Positions 30,508 to 38,929 of a stretch of DNA of 64,000 nucleotides are shown piece by piece. The stretch lies in NCBI RefSeq assembly GCF_900163795.1, contig NZ_FWFD01000007.1, forward strand, positions 124,001 through 188,000, given 5' to 3'. The first letter of the stretch is position 1; the number at the start of each line of letters is the position of its first letter. Origin of the DNA: Vagococcus fluvialis bH819. Its GTDB lineage: Bacteria > Bacillota > Bacilli > Lactobacillales > Vagococcaceae. Below the pieces are notes generated by a model. It saw only the letters and a program-made list of their open reading frames with translations, searched no databases and was not told where the DNA came from. Both the position numbers and the translations under genes were made by a program.

Positions 30508-32754
30508 TTATTTTATTTTGACAGCTACCTCATTAACATAACCGTACCATTTTCCAGCATCATCAAATAGAGATAAATAAGTGCTTCCATTTTGATGATA
30601 ATATTTACCTTTAGCGACAAAAGTTTTGCTTACCATACTCTTCCCGTTGACCTTATATTTCCAATTAAAGTTGGACCATGTATTGTAATTGATTTTAGAA
30701 AAAATTACACGTCTCCCGTCTTTAACATAAGCGCCCTGGGGACCATTTCCTACAGTTATAGCCTTTTCATTTATATAACCATACCAATTCCCTTTACTAT
30801 CAAATAAAGATAAGTAAACAGAACCATTTTGATGATAATATTTACCTCTAGAAATAAAGGTTCTATTTGAAATATCTTTACCATTAAGCTTATACTTCCA
30901 GTTAAAGCTAGACCATGTATTGTAATTTTCTTTAATTAATGTTACAAACCTGCCATCTTTAATGTAAGCTCCTTGAGAACCATTTCCTACAGTAACAGCT
31001 TTTTCATTCACGTAACCGTGCCAATTTCCTTTATCGTCGTGTAATGAAACATAAGTTGAACCATTCTTATGGTAGTACTTTCCGTGAGAGATAAAAGTTT
31101 TGTTAACTAAATTTTTGCCTGGTTCGCGGAATTTCCAATTAAAATTAGACCATGTGTTGTAGTTTTCGCTAATAAAGGTTACATATTTTTCATCTTTAAT
31201 ATAGTTACCTTCTGGTTTCTCAGGTTTAACTTTGAGTGATGTTATAGCTTTATCTAGATTATTAGTAGCTGAATTAACTTGAATTTGAGTCGCTTTAGAA
31301 TCATCCATTACTTTTTTAGCGTTAGCTTTTTCATCTTTAACAACTTGTACGCTTTCAACTGTATATTTAGATTCATCTTTAAGTGCTTTATCAGCACGTG
31401 AGATTGCAGCCTTTAATTCAGTTTTGTTAACCACTACTGGTTTAACTTTAAGTGCATTTACTGATCTATTTAGATCAGCGGTTGCTTTATCAACTTGAGT
31501 TTGAGTTGATTTTGCGTCTTTTTCAACACGTTCAGCGTTAGCTTTCGAGGCTTTAACAACTTGTACGCTTTCAACTGTATAGTTAGCTTCATCTTTAAGT
31601 GCAGTATTAGCACGTGAGATTGCAGCCTTTAATTCAGTTTTGTTAGCTTCAACAGACTTAGCAACTAAACCTTTAATAGCGTTTTGTAAGTTAGCATTCG
31701 CTGTATCAACTTGTTGTTGAGTAGCTCCTGCATTACTGTTTACTTTTTTAGCAGTGTTATTTACTGATTGTAAATTAGAAACACTTTCAGAAGTATATTT
31801 CCCTGATTCAGCTAATTTTGCATCAGCTTCTTTAATTGAAGCTTGTAATGAGGCTTTATTTACAACAGGATCAATCGGGCCTTCACCTGAAAGTTCTAGT
31901 TTTTTGAAACGATATCTTAAAGCACTTTCAGCATTATCAACATCGTATTGGTTTGCGCCTGGATCATTGAAAATAGCTGTTGCATTATTATATTGTTTCG
32001 CAAATGGTTCGAAAGTTGCAGATGTGTAAGCATGTGGGGTGTTCATAGCAGGCGTTGACTCGTTAATCAATGCTCCCAAAGCAGTTTTATCAGCAGATTC
32101 GATAGGTGCTTCCACCATACCATTGATAGCGTTTCTTAATTGTTGGTTAGAACTATTAATTGTCGCCTGATCAGTATTAGGGTTATTAAATACATTGTAT
32201 GCGTTTTGTAACGCTGAATTTAATGCAGCAATACTGTTATTAGTGTAAGATACACCATTATTTTGAATAGCCTCAGCTTCATTAATTGAAGTACCTAAAG
32301 CACCTTTATCTAATCCAACCACTGGTTTAGCGGGTTGTAAAGGATTATTTACAGCTCCTGGTGCAATCGGGTTATTAATTAAATTAACGTCCCCTGATAT
32401 TGCATTTACAATTTTTGATTCTGTTGCTGATACATATTGTGCTGGTACTTCTCCAGCTGCCGTATAGAAAAATGCACTAACGGTAAAGTTTAAGTAGAAT
32501 GAACTAAATTGATTATTTGAAACATCTCGAGTTGCACGTGCCACTCGAGTTCCAGCAGGGTATAAATAGCCATCAGTTGATTCTAAATCTATTGTTGTAA
32601 CCCCCCACTGAGCATATGCTCGTCCGTCTGTGAAATATTTTGATGATGCTTCAACAGTCAGTTCTTCATTGAGTATTGGTAGTGAATTTCCTCCAAATAC
32701 AACAGTTCCTATTAGTAAACTAGAAACAATTACTTTTAACGTTACCTTTTTCAT
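30508..32754 (-). CDS. Secreted cell-wall protein with FIVAR-type and C-terminal SH3/GW-like repeats
   Basis: 748 residues with a signal peptide (MKKVTLKVIVSSLLIGTVVFGG, cleavage probably after VEASS). Then come a unique domain (about 38-140), several helical FIVAR-type repeats of about 70 residues (about 148-515, each with NKxxLxxxIxxA...ExxY-type starts), and three closely related repeats of about 77 residues (about 520-748). Each last repeat holds YNTWSxFNWKY and KYYHxNGSxYxSLxDxxGxWxGYxNE. There is no LPXTG anchor, so wall binding is probably through the last repeats, as in GW/SH3 proteins. GGAGG precedes the ATG. Likely an adhesin or wall-associated protein. Confidence 0.85.
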   Translation of the reverse strand: MKKVTLKVIVSSLLIGTVVFGGNSLPILNEELTVEASSKYFTDGRAYAQWGVTTIDLESTDGYLYPAGTRVARATRDVSNNQFSSFYLNFTVSAFFYTAAGEVPAQYVSATESKIVNAISGDVNLINNPIAPGAVNNPLQPAKPVVGLDKGALGTSINEAEAIQNNGVSYTNNSIAALNSALQNAYNVFNNPNTDQATINSSNQQLRNAINGMVEAPIESADKTALGALINESTPAMNTPHAYTSATFEPFAKQYNNATAIFNDPGANQYDVDNAESALRYRFKKLELSGEGPIDPVVNKASLQASIKEADAKLAESGKYTSESVSNLQSVNNTAKKVNSNAGATQQQVDTANANLQNAIKGLVAKSVEANKTELKAAISRANTALKDEANYTVESVQVVKASKANAERVEKDAKSTQTQVDKATADLNRSVNALKVKPVVVNKTELKAAISRADKALKDESKYTVESVQVVKDEKANAKKVMDDSKATQIQVNSATNNLDKAITSLKVKPEKPEGNYIKDEKYVTFISENYNTWSNFNWKFREPGKNLVNKTFISHGKYYHKNGSTYVSLHDDKGNWHGYVNEKAVTVGNGSQGAYIKDGRFVTLIKENYNTWSSFNWKYKLNGKDISNRTFISRGKYYHQNGSVYLSLFDSKGNWYGYINEKAITVGNGPQGAYVKDGRRVIFSKINYNTWSNFNWKYKVNGKSMVSKTFVAKGKYYHQNGSTYLSLFDDAGKWYGYVNEVAVKIK

Positions 32755-33200
32755 TATTTTTTCCTCCAGTACAAAATAATAACAACATTAATATTATATC
32801 CTTAATAAAAAATTTAATCTACATATTTCAAACAAATTTTATTTGACTTCTACAGATATTTTAATGGTTTCGGGAAAATAAATTGTTAGACAACTCCATT
32901 TTCAAATGATTTATGGATAAGTAATGGTCAGTGAAATTTCGATAATAATTTCTACGCTAGGTTAGTTTTCTTAGTATGGGTTGTTTAATTTAGAAAAAAC
33001 AACTGAGAAAATAAAAAAACTATGATGTCCTATTTATGGTATGGAAATTTTATTTGGTGAAGATGAGTCAGTAGTTGTGAAAGAAATGGGAACATTTGGT
33101 TCGTTCACGGTGTTTTTCCCCACTCTGAAAATAACGCAGATAATTAAAACAAGTTGAAATAAAAATAGATCAAACTAAATTATTTTAATTAAACTCATCT
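32755..33200. other. Gene-poor intergenic stretch
   Basis: About 450 bp between the surface-protein and acetyltransferase genes. AT-rich, with the surface-protein promoter area near 32760-32800. A 38-codon + strand ORF (33041-33157, MEILFGEDESVVVKEMG...) has no ribosome site; it may be a remnant of a lost gene. I see nothing else there. Confidence 0.5.
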
Positions 33201-33249
33201 AAATAAGCCTTTAAGGATACCGTAAACCGTTCCTCAAAGGCTTATTTTT
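33201..33249. terminator. Terminator of the acetyltransferase gene (bidirectional)
   Basis: AAATAAGCCTTT pairs with AAAGGCTTATTT around a 23-nt loop. T runs are better on the + strand side. It ends just at the stop codon of the minus-strand gene. Confidence 0.75.
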
Positions 33250-34014
33250 CTATGTTCTTGGTCTTGGATCTGTAAAGTAAAGCATCTCTTCTTTATACTT
33301 AATGAGAGCTTTATCCCAAACTGCAGGGGAATTCATCACACAAGAAAGACCATTCAAAACGTTCCCTACTTTGTAATCAACATCCTCATCTAAAACATTT
33401 AGAACACGGTCATAACGTTGTTCAAAGCCATTAAAATCATGACGTAAGACGTTCATGGTTAAGGTTTCTCCGTCTTCTTTAACAATCGTATAAGGATAAT
33501 TTTCAGTAAAAAGATATTCAGGTAATACTTTTTCTTCCACACCATGCATGCTAGTATTTCTAGCAAACGGTGCCCCTAACATGACAATTTTTCCACCACG
33601 ACGGTAAACTTCACTTAAAGGCGAATTAACCCCAACAGGTGTGTGATCTTTGTAGTGATTTTCAGTAAATTCTTCCGCGTCTTTCCCCCATGCAGCTAGG
33701 CTGTGAGTTGGGTGTAAACTACGATAAACATTGTCAGATAAACGCATGGTTTCAGGAATAACACCAATACAAACAGGTGTATTCACCACATCAAACGTTG
33801 GATTTTCAGGTAACACATTTTTATAACTAAAGGTTGGAATAAGTAGTGTTCCTTCTGAAACTGTTTCTTTCAGTGCTTCAATGACAGCTTCTGGTCCCCC
33901 TTCAATTTGGTCGTCCACACGCAACGCATTGTAAGAAGAATGAACAACGATAATATCATCCTTTTCTACTCCTAAATTTCTTAAATCAGTGATAATTTGT
34001 TTTGGATCTAACAT
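33250..34014 (-). CDS. AAC(3)-family N-acetyltransferase
   Basis: 254 residues of the antibiotic_NAT fold. Motifs seen are IIVVHSSYNALR, GTLLIPTFSY, the catalytic-His segment YRSLHPTHSLAAWG, and HGVEEKVLP. The family acetylates the 3-amino group of aminoglycosides with acetyl-CoA, but many chromosomal homologues (YokD-like) have no proven resistance role. The gene follows yaaA on the same strand after 21 bp. Resistance should not be assumed. Confidence 0.85.
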   Translation of the reverse strand: MLDPKQIITDLRNLGVEKDDIIVVHSSYNALRVDDQIEGGPEAVIEALKETVSEGTLLIPTFSYKNVLPENPTFDVVNTPVCIGVIPETMRLSDNVYRSLHPTHSLAAWGKDAEEFTENHYKDHTPVGVNSPLSEVYRRGGKIVMLGAPFARNTSMHGVEEKVLPEYLFTENYPYTIVKEDGETLTMNVLRHDFNGFEQRYDRVLNVLDEDVDYKVGNVLNGLSCVMNSPAVWDKALIKYKEEMLYFTDPRPRT

Positions 34015-34035
34015 GAAATTCCTCCTAGAATTGAC

Positions 34036-34782
34036 TTATTTTTGATAGAGAAAAACGAATTTATTTTCAGTTGAATGTTCATCAGAATAAAGATAATTAG
34101 GGTGATTAAATTGTTTGATACCATCAAGAGTGGTGACATTGTTTTCAGCTAAAAACCGAACCATCTCACCACGTGCCATTTTAGCTAAAGTGGCTTTAAC
34201 TTTCAATCTACTCTCGATGATTTGTGCGAAAACAATCTCAATCATCGGTTGATTCTCATTAAGAAAAGGTGTGATTGTTTTAGAATACTCTTTTGAAGCC
34301 AAATTGATAATGGGTTCATTATTGTTTGATAAAAAATCGTAGAGACTATGACTCCAAAATTGGTAAAGATTGTTACAGCCATCTACAGATAGAGGGGCTT
34401 GCATCTCTAGACGATAAGGAATAATACCATCAAAAGGGCGTAAAATACCATAAAATCCAGAAAGAATACGTAAGTTATCTTGAAGATATCCGAGTTCAGT
34501 TTCTGTTAGTAAATCAGGTGCCATGTATTGATACTGGAGTCCCTTGTAGCTCATGATGGCTGGTACCGTATGTGACTTTAAATTAGCTACCTCGATTCGT
34601 TCATAATTTTCTTGGGCTAGTTTGTCATTACATTTCCAAAGAGCTTTAGCTTCTTGATAAGATAATTTTTTTAATTCAGTTAGGATTTTTGCTGTTTTAT
34701 CTAAAAGTTGAGGCTGACTTTCTGGAAAGAAGAAGTCTTGTTCTGAATTCATTTGTTTTGTTGGAGAAATAATAATTTTCAT
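34036..34782 (-). CDS. yaaA: Peroxide stress protein YaaA (DUF328)
   Basis: 248 residues starting MKIIISPTKQM, with the family segment FYGILRPFDGIIPYRLEMQ, and NLASKEYSKTI followed by VFAQIIESRLKVKATLAKMARGEMVRF. YaaA binds DNA with a helix-hairpin-helix-like cavity and lowers free iron in peroxide stress in E. coli. It is co-transcribed with the acetyltransferase downstream. Confidence 0.93.
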   Translation of the reverse strand: MKIIISPTKQMNSEQDFFFPESQPQLLDKTAKILTELKKLSYQEAKALWKCNDKLAQENYERIEVANLKSHTVPAIMSYKGLQYQYMAPDLLTETELGYLQDNLRILSGFYGILRPFDGIIPYRLEMQAPLSVDGCNNLYQFWSHSLYDFLSNNNEPIINLASKEYSKTITPFLNENQPMIEIVFAQIIESRLKVKATLAKMARGEMVRFLAENNVTTLDGIKQFNHPNYLYSDEHSTENKFVFLYQK

Positions 34783-34952
34783 AAAAAAACCGCCTTTATT
34801 GTCATCATCAATATTCTAACCTACCTATTAGGTAAAAGAAAGAAAAGCTGATTTTTATTTTTTAAGTCAGTTATTTCCCGATTTAACTCAATATGATAGC
34901 GCTAATTATTAACAATTTAATAATTTAGAGTTAATACGTTCGTTTTTTAACG

Positions 34953-34981
34953 TTGAAAATTTAAGTTAATCCTGTTATGAT
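34953..34981 (+). promoter_or_regulatory. Promoter of riboswitch-NCS2 permease transcript
   Basis: The -35 TTGAAA (34953-34958), 17-bp spacer and extended -10 TGT-TATGAT (34976-34981) start the transcript about 10 bp before the riboswitch. Confidence 0.75.
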
Positions 34982-34996
34982 AACCAAATAAGAAAA

Positions 34997-35062
34997 CCAT
35001 ATAGTTCTAGTAATACGGTCTAGAAGTCTCTACAAGTTACCCGTAAAGTAGCTTACTATGGC
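34997..35062 (+). ncRNA. Purine riboswitch (guanine class)
   Basis: P1 is CCATA/TATGG at the two ends. The core shows the conserved GTCTCTAC and CCGTAAA, with GG and CC in the two loops for the kissing contact. The ligand-specificity segment reads TTACTATGG, giving C (not U) at the position equivalent to base 74 of xpt, so guanine or hypoxanthine is expected rather than adenine. It precedes a purine-type NCS2 permease. Confidence 0.9.
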
Positions 35063-35076
35063 AAAGGTCAAGTTAT

Positions 35077-35127
35077 GTCCTTCTGCCGTGACAGGTGGTT
35101 TTTCACTTTTTAGGAGGAGAGAAGGAC
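35077..35127 (+). promoter_or_regulatory. Riboswitch expression platform (terminator or ribosome-site hairpin)
   Basis: Two structures are possible. A short stem CTGCC/GGTGG (35083-35101) with TTTTT could terminate. GTCCTTCT (35077-35084) is fully complementary to AGAAGGAC (35120-35127), which includes part of the ribosome site before the ATG at 35130. Which one the aptamer controls was not folded. Confidence 0.5.
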
Positions 35128-35129
35128 AC

Positions 35130-36506
35130 ATGAAAGAAAAAATGGATCAATTTTTCGGAATTACCGAATCAGGGTCAACGTTTAAACGAGAAATAACAGG
35201 AGGATTTACAGCATTTTTAGCGATGTCCTACGTCATTTTTGTTAACCCGATTATTCTGGGTCAAGCAGGTATGCCAAAGGATGCAGTCTTTATGTCGACC
35301 ATCATTTCATCAGCTATAGCCATGTTAATTATGGGCTTGTGGGCAAGATTTCCACTAGGTTTAGCTCCGTGTATGTCAATGAATGCTTTCTTTGCCTATT
35401 CAGTTGTACTGCAAATGGGAAAAAGTTGGGAAGAAGCGTTAGCAAGCGTATTAGTGGCTTCTGTGTTGTTTTTGATTTTAGCTTTTTCAGGTGCTAGATC
35501 AAAGATTATTAAAGCCATTCCAGTGACAGTTAAACAGGCTGGAACGGTTGGTCTGGGAATTTTTATTGCTTTTGTTAGTTTTAAAAATTCAGGCATTATT
35601 GTACCTGATGAGGGCATGTTTATTAAATTTGGTGGTTTTGACAATCCTAACGTAATCATTGCTTTCTTTGGAATTATGACGGCAGCTTTTTTCTTAGTTC
35701 GTAAAAATCAATACGCTGTTTTTTTAGGAATGATTGGAGCAGCAGTTTGTGGGTTGTTTATCCGACTAGGTGTTTCAATGAATTGGTTTCATCTTAGTGA
35801 AACCGTGGTAGCAAGCTTGCCACAATTACCTAAAGGTTCACCAGTTGTCGTACCAACAGGGCCTATGGAATCTATGTTAGATAATACTTTTTTAGTAGCT
35901 ATTAAAAATTTAGATAAGATGTTATCACTAGATTCTATCATTATTATTTTAACGTTCTTATTTTTAGATTTTTTTGGAACAGCAACCACTCTATCTGCAG
36001 CAGCTACTCAAGTATCAGATATCAAACGAGAAAATTTTGAAGATAACAAACGTATTTATAGTGCCGACGCTTTAGGAACTTTCTTTGGCTCACTATTTGG
36101 CACATCAAGTCTTTCAACCTATATTGAATCAGTTTCAGGTATTATTGCTGGGGCTAGAACAGGCTTAATGAGTGTGGTAGTAGCAGGACTTTTCTTATTA
36201 TCAGCCTTTTTCTATCCAGTGTTATCCCTTGTGACACCAGCTGTAACCACACCGGCTATGGTTGTGATTGGCATCTTTATGATGCAAAATATCACGAACA
36301 TCAAATGGGATGGTGGTTTTGAAGAAATTATTCCTGCCTTCTTAACGATTGTCATGATGCCACTAACAGGATCAATTGCTTTGGGACTTGTATTAGGTTT
36401 TCTAGCTTATGAGCTCTGCATGATTTTTGCTGGTCGAATCAAAGAAATCCCAACAGTCATGCATGTAATTACGATTATATCAATTGCCTATCTGTTTACA
36501 GTGTAG
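35130..36506 (+). CDS. NCS2-family hypoxanthine/guanine permease
   Basis: Purine:proton symporter of 458 residues and about 13-14 helices (AzgA/PbuG-PbuO group). Marks are the N-terminal FKREITGGFTAFLAMSYVIFVNP, the SMNAFFAYSV segment, LFLDFFGTATTL and the GTSSLSTYIESVSGIIAGARTGL signature. I used the ATG at 35130 because GGAGGAGAGAAGG precedes it. The upstream 24 in-frame residues fall in the riboswitch leader. Control by a guanine-class riboswitch fits guanine/hypoxanthine uptake. Confidence 0.93.
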   Translation: MKEKMDQFFGITESGSTFKREITGGFTAFLAMSYVIFVNPIILGQAGMPKDAVFMSTIISSAIAMLIMGLWARFPLGLAPCMSMNAFFAYSVVLQMGKSWEEALASVLVASVLFLILAFSGARSKIIKAIPVTVKQAGTVGLGIFIAFVSFKNSGIIVPDEGMFIKFGGFDNPNVIIAFFGIMTAAFFLVRKNQYAVFLGMIGAAVCGLFIRLGVSMNWFHLSETVVASLPQLPKGSPVVVPTGPMESMLDNTFLVAIKNLDKMLSLDSIIIILTFLFLDFFGTATTLSAAATQVSDIKRENFEDNKRIYSADALGTFFGSLFGTSSLSTYIESVSGIIAGARTGLMSVVVAGLFLLSAFFYPVLSLVTPAVTTPAMVVIGIFMMQNITNIKWDGGFEEIIPAFLTIVMMPLTGSIALGLVLGFLAYELCMIFAGRIKEIPTVMHVITIISIAYLFTV

Positions 36507-36512
36507 AAATAA

Positions 36513-36555
36513 ACAAGTCCTTCCCCACGATTTAATTTTGTGGTGAAGGACTTAT
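36513..36555 (+). terminator. Terminator after NCS2 permease
   Basis: AAGTCCTTCCCCAC pairs with GTGGTGAAGGACTT around an AT-rich loop, followed by ATTTTGAGTTTTT. Confidence 0.85.
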
Positions 36556-36583
36556 TTTGAGTTTTTATTAAAGTATCCAGAGG

Positions 36584-36645
36584 ACATACGACAAATTTTT
36601 AAATTTGCGCCAAATTTGACGTAAATTTAAAAATTTGTCGTATGT
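36584..36645. repeat. Perfect 23-bp inverted repeat, 62-bp element
   Basis: Arms at 36584-36606 (ACATACGACAAATTTTTAAA...) and 36623-36645 are exact complements around a 16-bp centre that itself holds CAAATTTG. The whole element is close to a single palindrome. It is not a usual terminator, as no T run follows. It could be a MITE-like remnant, a recombination hotspot or a double-stranded RNA element. Confidence 0.75.
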
Positions 36646-36772
36646 AGAAAGGGAATATTTCTAGATTAATTGAACTCTTCATATCAAAATAATTCTTTGA
36701 TATTCTCCCTTTTTGTAGCTAATTATTGTACAATTAAGAATAAAGAAAAAGAAATGACTGAAGAGGTAAGCT

Positions 36773-37762
36773 ATGAAAAAAAATGTGACGATTTCTGATG
36801 TTGCTAAACAAGCAGAAGTCTCTAAAACTACTATTTCAAGGTATTTAAATGGTCACTTTGGCAATATGTCTTCTGAAACAAAGGACCGAATAGAACAGGT
36901 TATTTCGGAGTTAAATTATCGACCTAATCGTCAAGCGCAAGCCTTGAAATCTAAACGGAGCTTTTTGATTGGTGTGATTGTTTCAGATATATCTAATATG
37001 TACTCATCACTCCTTTTAAAAGGAATTGGAGAAGTTTTAGGAGAGGCAGGCTACCAAATGATTATTATGGATGCTGCTAATTCAATTGAGAAAGAACAAG
37101 ATTTATTACATAAATTAATTGATCAAAGTGTAGAAGGCATTATTCTACAGCCATCATTAAGAGAGGCCAGTCATTACCAATTTATCAAAGATGAAAATAT
37201 CCCATTATTGTTAGTTGATAGAGGGATTGAACCGCTTATTTTTCCTTTAGTTACAACAGATAATGAAACGGCAACTAAAAAAATGATTAAACAAATTTTA
37301 GATAAACAATATGAACGTGTGGTGGTTGTAAGTGAACCATTAGCCGATATTGTTACAAGAGAAATTAGGTATCATTCTATTAAAGAAGTCGTTGAAACAA
37401 AGAATTGTTTGCTTAATTTAGTAGAGGTGACGAAAGAAACTAATTTAAATCATGAGATTGAAAAATGTTTGAAGTATCATGAAAAAACCGCGATTTTTGC
37501 TTCTAATGGTAAGATGTTAATGGAAATTTTAACAATCTTAATCACAGAAAAGATCGAATTACCTGATGAAATCGGTATTACAGGTTTTGATGATTGGAAC
37601 CTTTCAGCCCTTGTCGGACCAGGAATTACAAGTATTGAGCAACAAACACAAGCGATTGGTAATGTTTCAGGAACGCAAATGTTATCTTATTTAGAAGATG
37701 AAACAAAAGAAAATGAAACTAAAATTGTTTCGGCTATAATAAGAACGAGAAATTCTATTTAA
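36773..37762 (+). CDS. LacI-family regulator (KdgR-like) of sugar-acid operon
   Basis: 329 residues: HTH (about 5-25, TISDVAKQAEVSKTTISRYLNG) with hinge (YRPNRQAQALKSKRSFLIGVIVSDISN) and a periplasmic-binding-protein-like effector domain (about 60-329). The closing region reads PDEIGITGFDDWNLSALVGPGITSIEQ. It sits directly before the sugar-acid operon, whose promoter holds two inverted 15-bp operators with an AACCGGTT centre. Presumed repressor responding to KDG or a related intermediate. Confidence 0.9.
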   Translation: MKKNVTISDVAKQAEVSKTTISRYLNGHFGNMSSETKDRIEQVISELNYRPNRQAQALKSKRSFLIGVIVSDISNMYSSLLLKGIGEVLGEAGYQMIIMDAANSIEKEQDLLHKLIDQSVEGIILQPSLREASHYQFIKDENIPLLLVDRGIEPLIFPLVTTDNETATKKMIKQILDKQYERVVVVSEPLADIVTREIRYHSIKEVVETKNCLLNLVEVTKETNLNHEIEKCLKYHEKTAIFASNGKMLMEILTILITEKIELPDEIGITGFDDWNLSALVGPGITSIEQQTQAIGNVSGTQMLSYLEDETKENETKIVSAIIRTRNSI

Positions 37763-37786
37763 TAAATGTTATTTAATAAAAAAAAT

Positions 37787-37836
37787 AAAAGCATTCGCCG
37801 TTTAGGAAACCGATTTCCTAAACGGCGAATGCTTTT
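37787..37836 (+). terminator. Strong terminator after lacI-type gene
   Basis: A perfect 23-bp stem with arms at 37787-37809 and 37814-37836 (GCATTCGCCGTTTAGGAAA and its complement) around a 4-nt loop, then T. It isolates the regulator from the operon. Confidence 0.93.
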
Positions 37837-37853
37837 TATGATGTTTTTTAAAA

Positions 37854-37869
37854 AGAAAACGCTTGCTTT
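37854..37869 (+). promoter_or_regulatory. Candidate cre (CcpA) site
   Basis: AAGAAAACGCTTGCTT matches the Firmicute catabolite-response consensus at most positions (central AACGCTT). It lies immediately before the LacI operators, so carbon catabolite control of the sugar-acid operon is plausible. Confidence 0.55.
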
Positions 37870-37871
37870 AT

Positions 37872-37916
37872 TTGGTTAACCGGTTTACCATTTGTTTATA
37901 GAAACCGGTTAACCAA
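37872..37916 (+). promoter_or_regulatory. Paired LacI-type operators of sugar-acid operon
   Basis: TTGGTTAACCGGTTT (37872-37886) and its exact inverted copy AAACCGGTTAACCAA (37902-37916) are separated by 15 bp. Each has the CG-centred AACCGGTT core favoured by LacI proteins. They lie 20-64 bp before the first gene, across the promoter region. Confidence 0.85.
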
Positions 37917-37935
37917 TTGAAAGGACAGTGTAAAA

Positions 37936-38667
37936 ATGAAATCTATCGTACTAAATTTATTAGTATTTAATCAACAATTTGTTGAAGGTAAGACACAAAA
38001 AGAACTTGTTGAAAAAGGAATTGAGTTAGGATTTAACCAAATAGAAGTCAGAAGAGAGTATTTTAGAGAGTTAAAAAGTGAGCTATTAGATATTAAAAAA
38101 ATTGTAGATAAATCAAATATCAAGTTATTTTATAGCGTTCCTGAAGAAGTTTTTGTAATGGGTGAGATTAACCCTCATCTAACAGACTATCTTTTAGAAG
38201 CGAAAGAAATGGGTGCTCATCATATTAAGTTTAATATAGGTGATTTTGAGAATTATCATGGAAAACTAACAAAATTAAAAAAATTAACTGAATCTGGCAT
38301 TAACGTCAGAATTGAAAATGACCAAACAGAAATTTCAGGAAAAATAAAAGCTATCGATGAATTTATGAAAGCGGTAACTCATGAAGGCATTGAAATAAGT
38401 TATGTGTATGATCTTGGAAATTGGCGTTTTGTTGGCGAGGATGAAAGAGAGGCAGCACAAAAACTAACAAAATATGTCACTTATATTCATGTTAAGGATG
38501 TTGAAAATTTATCAGGAAAACCTGTTGCAGCAGCTTTAGATCAGGGTGAGATTAATTGGCGAGAAATTTTAGACATATTACCAACAGAAATTCCAATCGC
38601 TATCGAATATCCAACAACTACCGATGAAGAAATAAAAACAGCTAAAAAATTATTAGAGGAAGTGTAA
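37936..38667 (+). CDS. Sugar phosphate isomerase/epimerase (AP-endonuclease-2-like TIM barrel)
   Basis: 243 residues with the xylose-isomerase-like barrel: QIEVRREYFRE early, metal-ligand candidates in HHIKFNIGDF, VRIENDQTE (Glu), VYDLGNWRFVGED (Asp) and YIHVKDV (His). The C-terminal IAIEYPT adds a further acidic ligand. The reaction is unknown. It is first in the seven-gene sugar-acid operon behind paired LacI operators, so it probably converts an incoming keto- or uronic acid toward 2-keto-3-deoxygluconate. Confidence 0.82.
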   Translation: MKSIVLNLLVFNQQFVEGKTQKELVEKGIELGFNQIEVRREYFRELKSELLDIKKIVDKSNIKLFYSVPEEVFVMGEINPHLTDYLLEAKEMGAHHIKFNIGDFENYHGKLTKLKKLTESGINVRIENDQTEISGKIKAIDEFMKAVTHEGIEISYVYDLGNWRFVGEDEREAAQKLTKYVTYIHVKDVENLSGKPVAAALDQGEINWREILDILPTEIPIAIEYPTTTDEEIKTAKKLLEEV

Positions 38668-38669
38668 CC

Positions 38670-38912
38670 ATGGAAAATCAAACAAAAATCGATCCAGAAA
38701 AATTTGCCTATCATTTCGTAGATACGATCAAACGTCCCAATATGGGAACTGAGGAAATGGAAAAAGCAGCAAAAGAATCATTAGCAGCTTACTTAACAGC
38801 GTATTACATTGCTCAAAGATTTAATAATTTGGAGAATAATTTTTTTAAAGAAGAACAACATCATGAAGTGTCTACGTATCAAAAAATATTAAGTGAACTT
38901 AATCAATACTAA
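38670..38912 (+). CDS. Small operon protein of unknown function (80 aa)
   Basis: 80 residues, soluble, largely helical and acidic, with MENQTKIDPEKFAYHFVDTIKR at the start and a central alanine-rich helix MEKAAKESLAAYLTAYYIAQRF. No recognised domain. It starts 2 bp after the isomerase stop and is followed by the permease after 17 bp. Its position suggests an accessory role for the enzyme or transporter. Confidence 0.65.
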   Translation: MENQTKIDPEKFAYHFVDTIKRPNMGTEEMEKAAKESLAAYLTAYYIAQRFNNLENNFFKEEQHHEVSTYQKILSELNQY

Positions 38913-38929
38913 CAAGGGGAGGTTTTATT

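Noticed and set aside
33041-33157. 38-codon ORF in the gap before the acetyltransferase
   Set aside because: No ribosome site, no recognisable domain; mentioned only as a possible remnant.
33250-34014. Clinical aminoglycoside-resistance gene
   Set aside because: The AAC(3)-type fold is clear, but chromosomal relatives often do not confer resistance and there is no mobile context.
36646-36720. T-box or second riboswitch ahead of the LacI gene
   Set aside because: There is a TATCAAA/TTTGATA hairpin and T run, but no T-box core; it may be an ordinary terminator.
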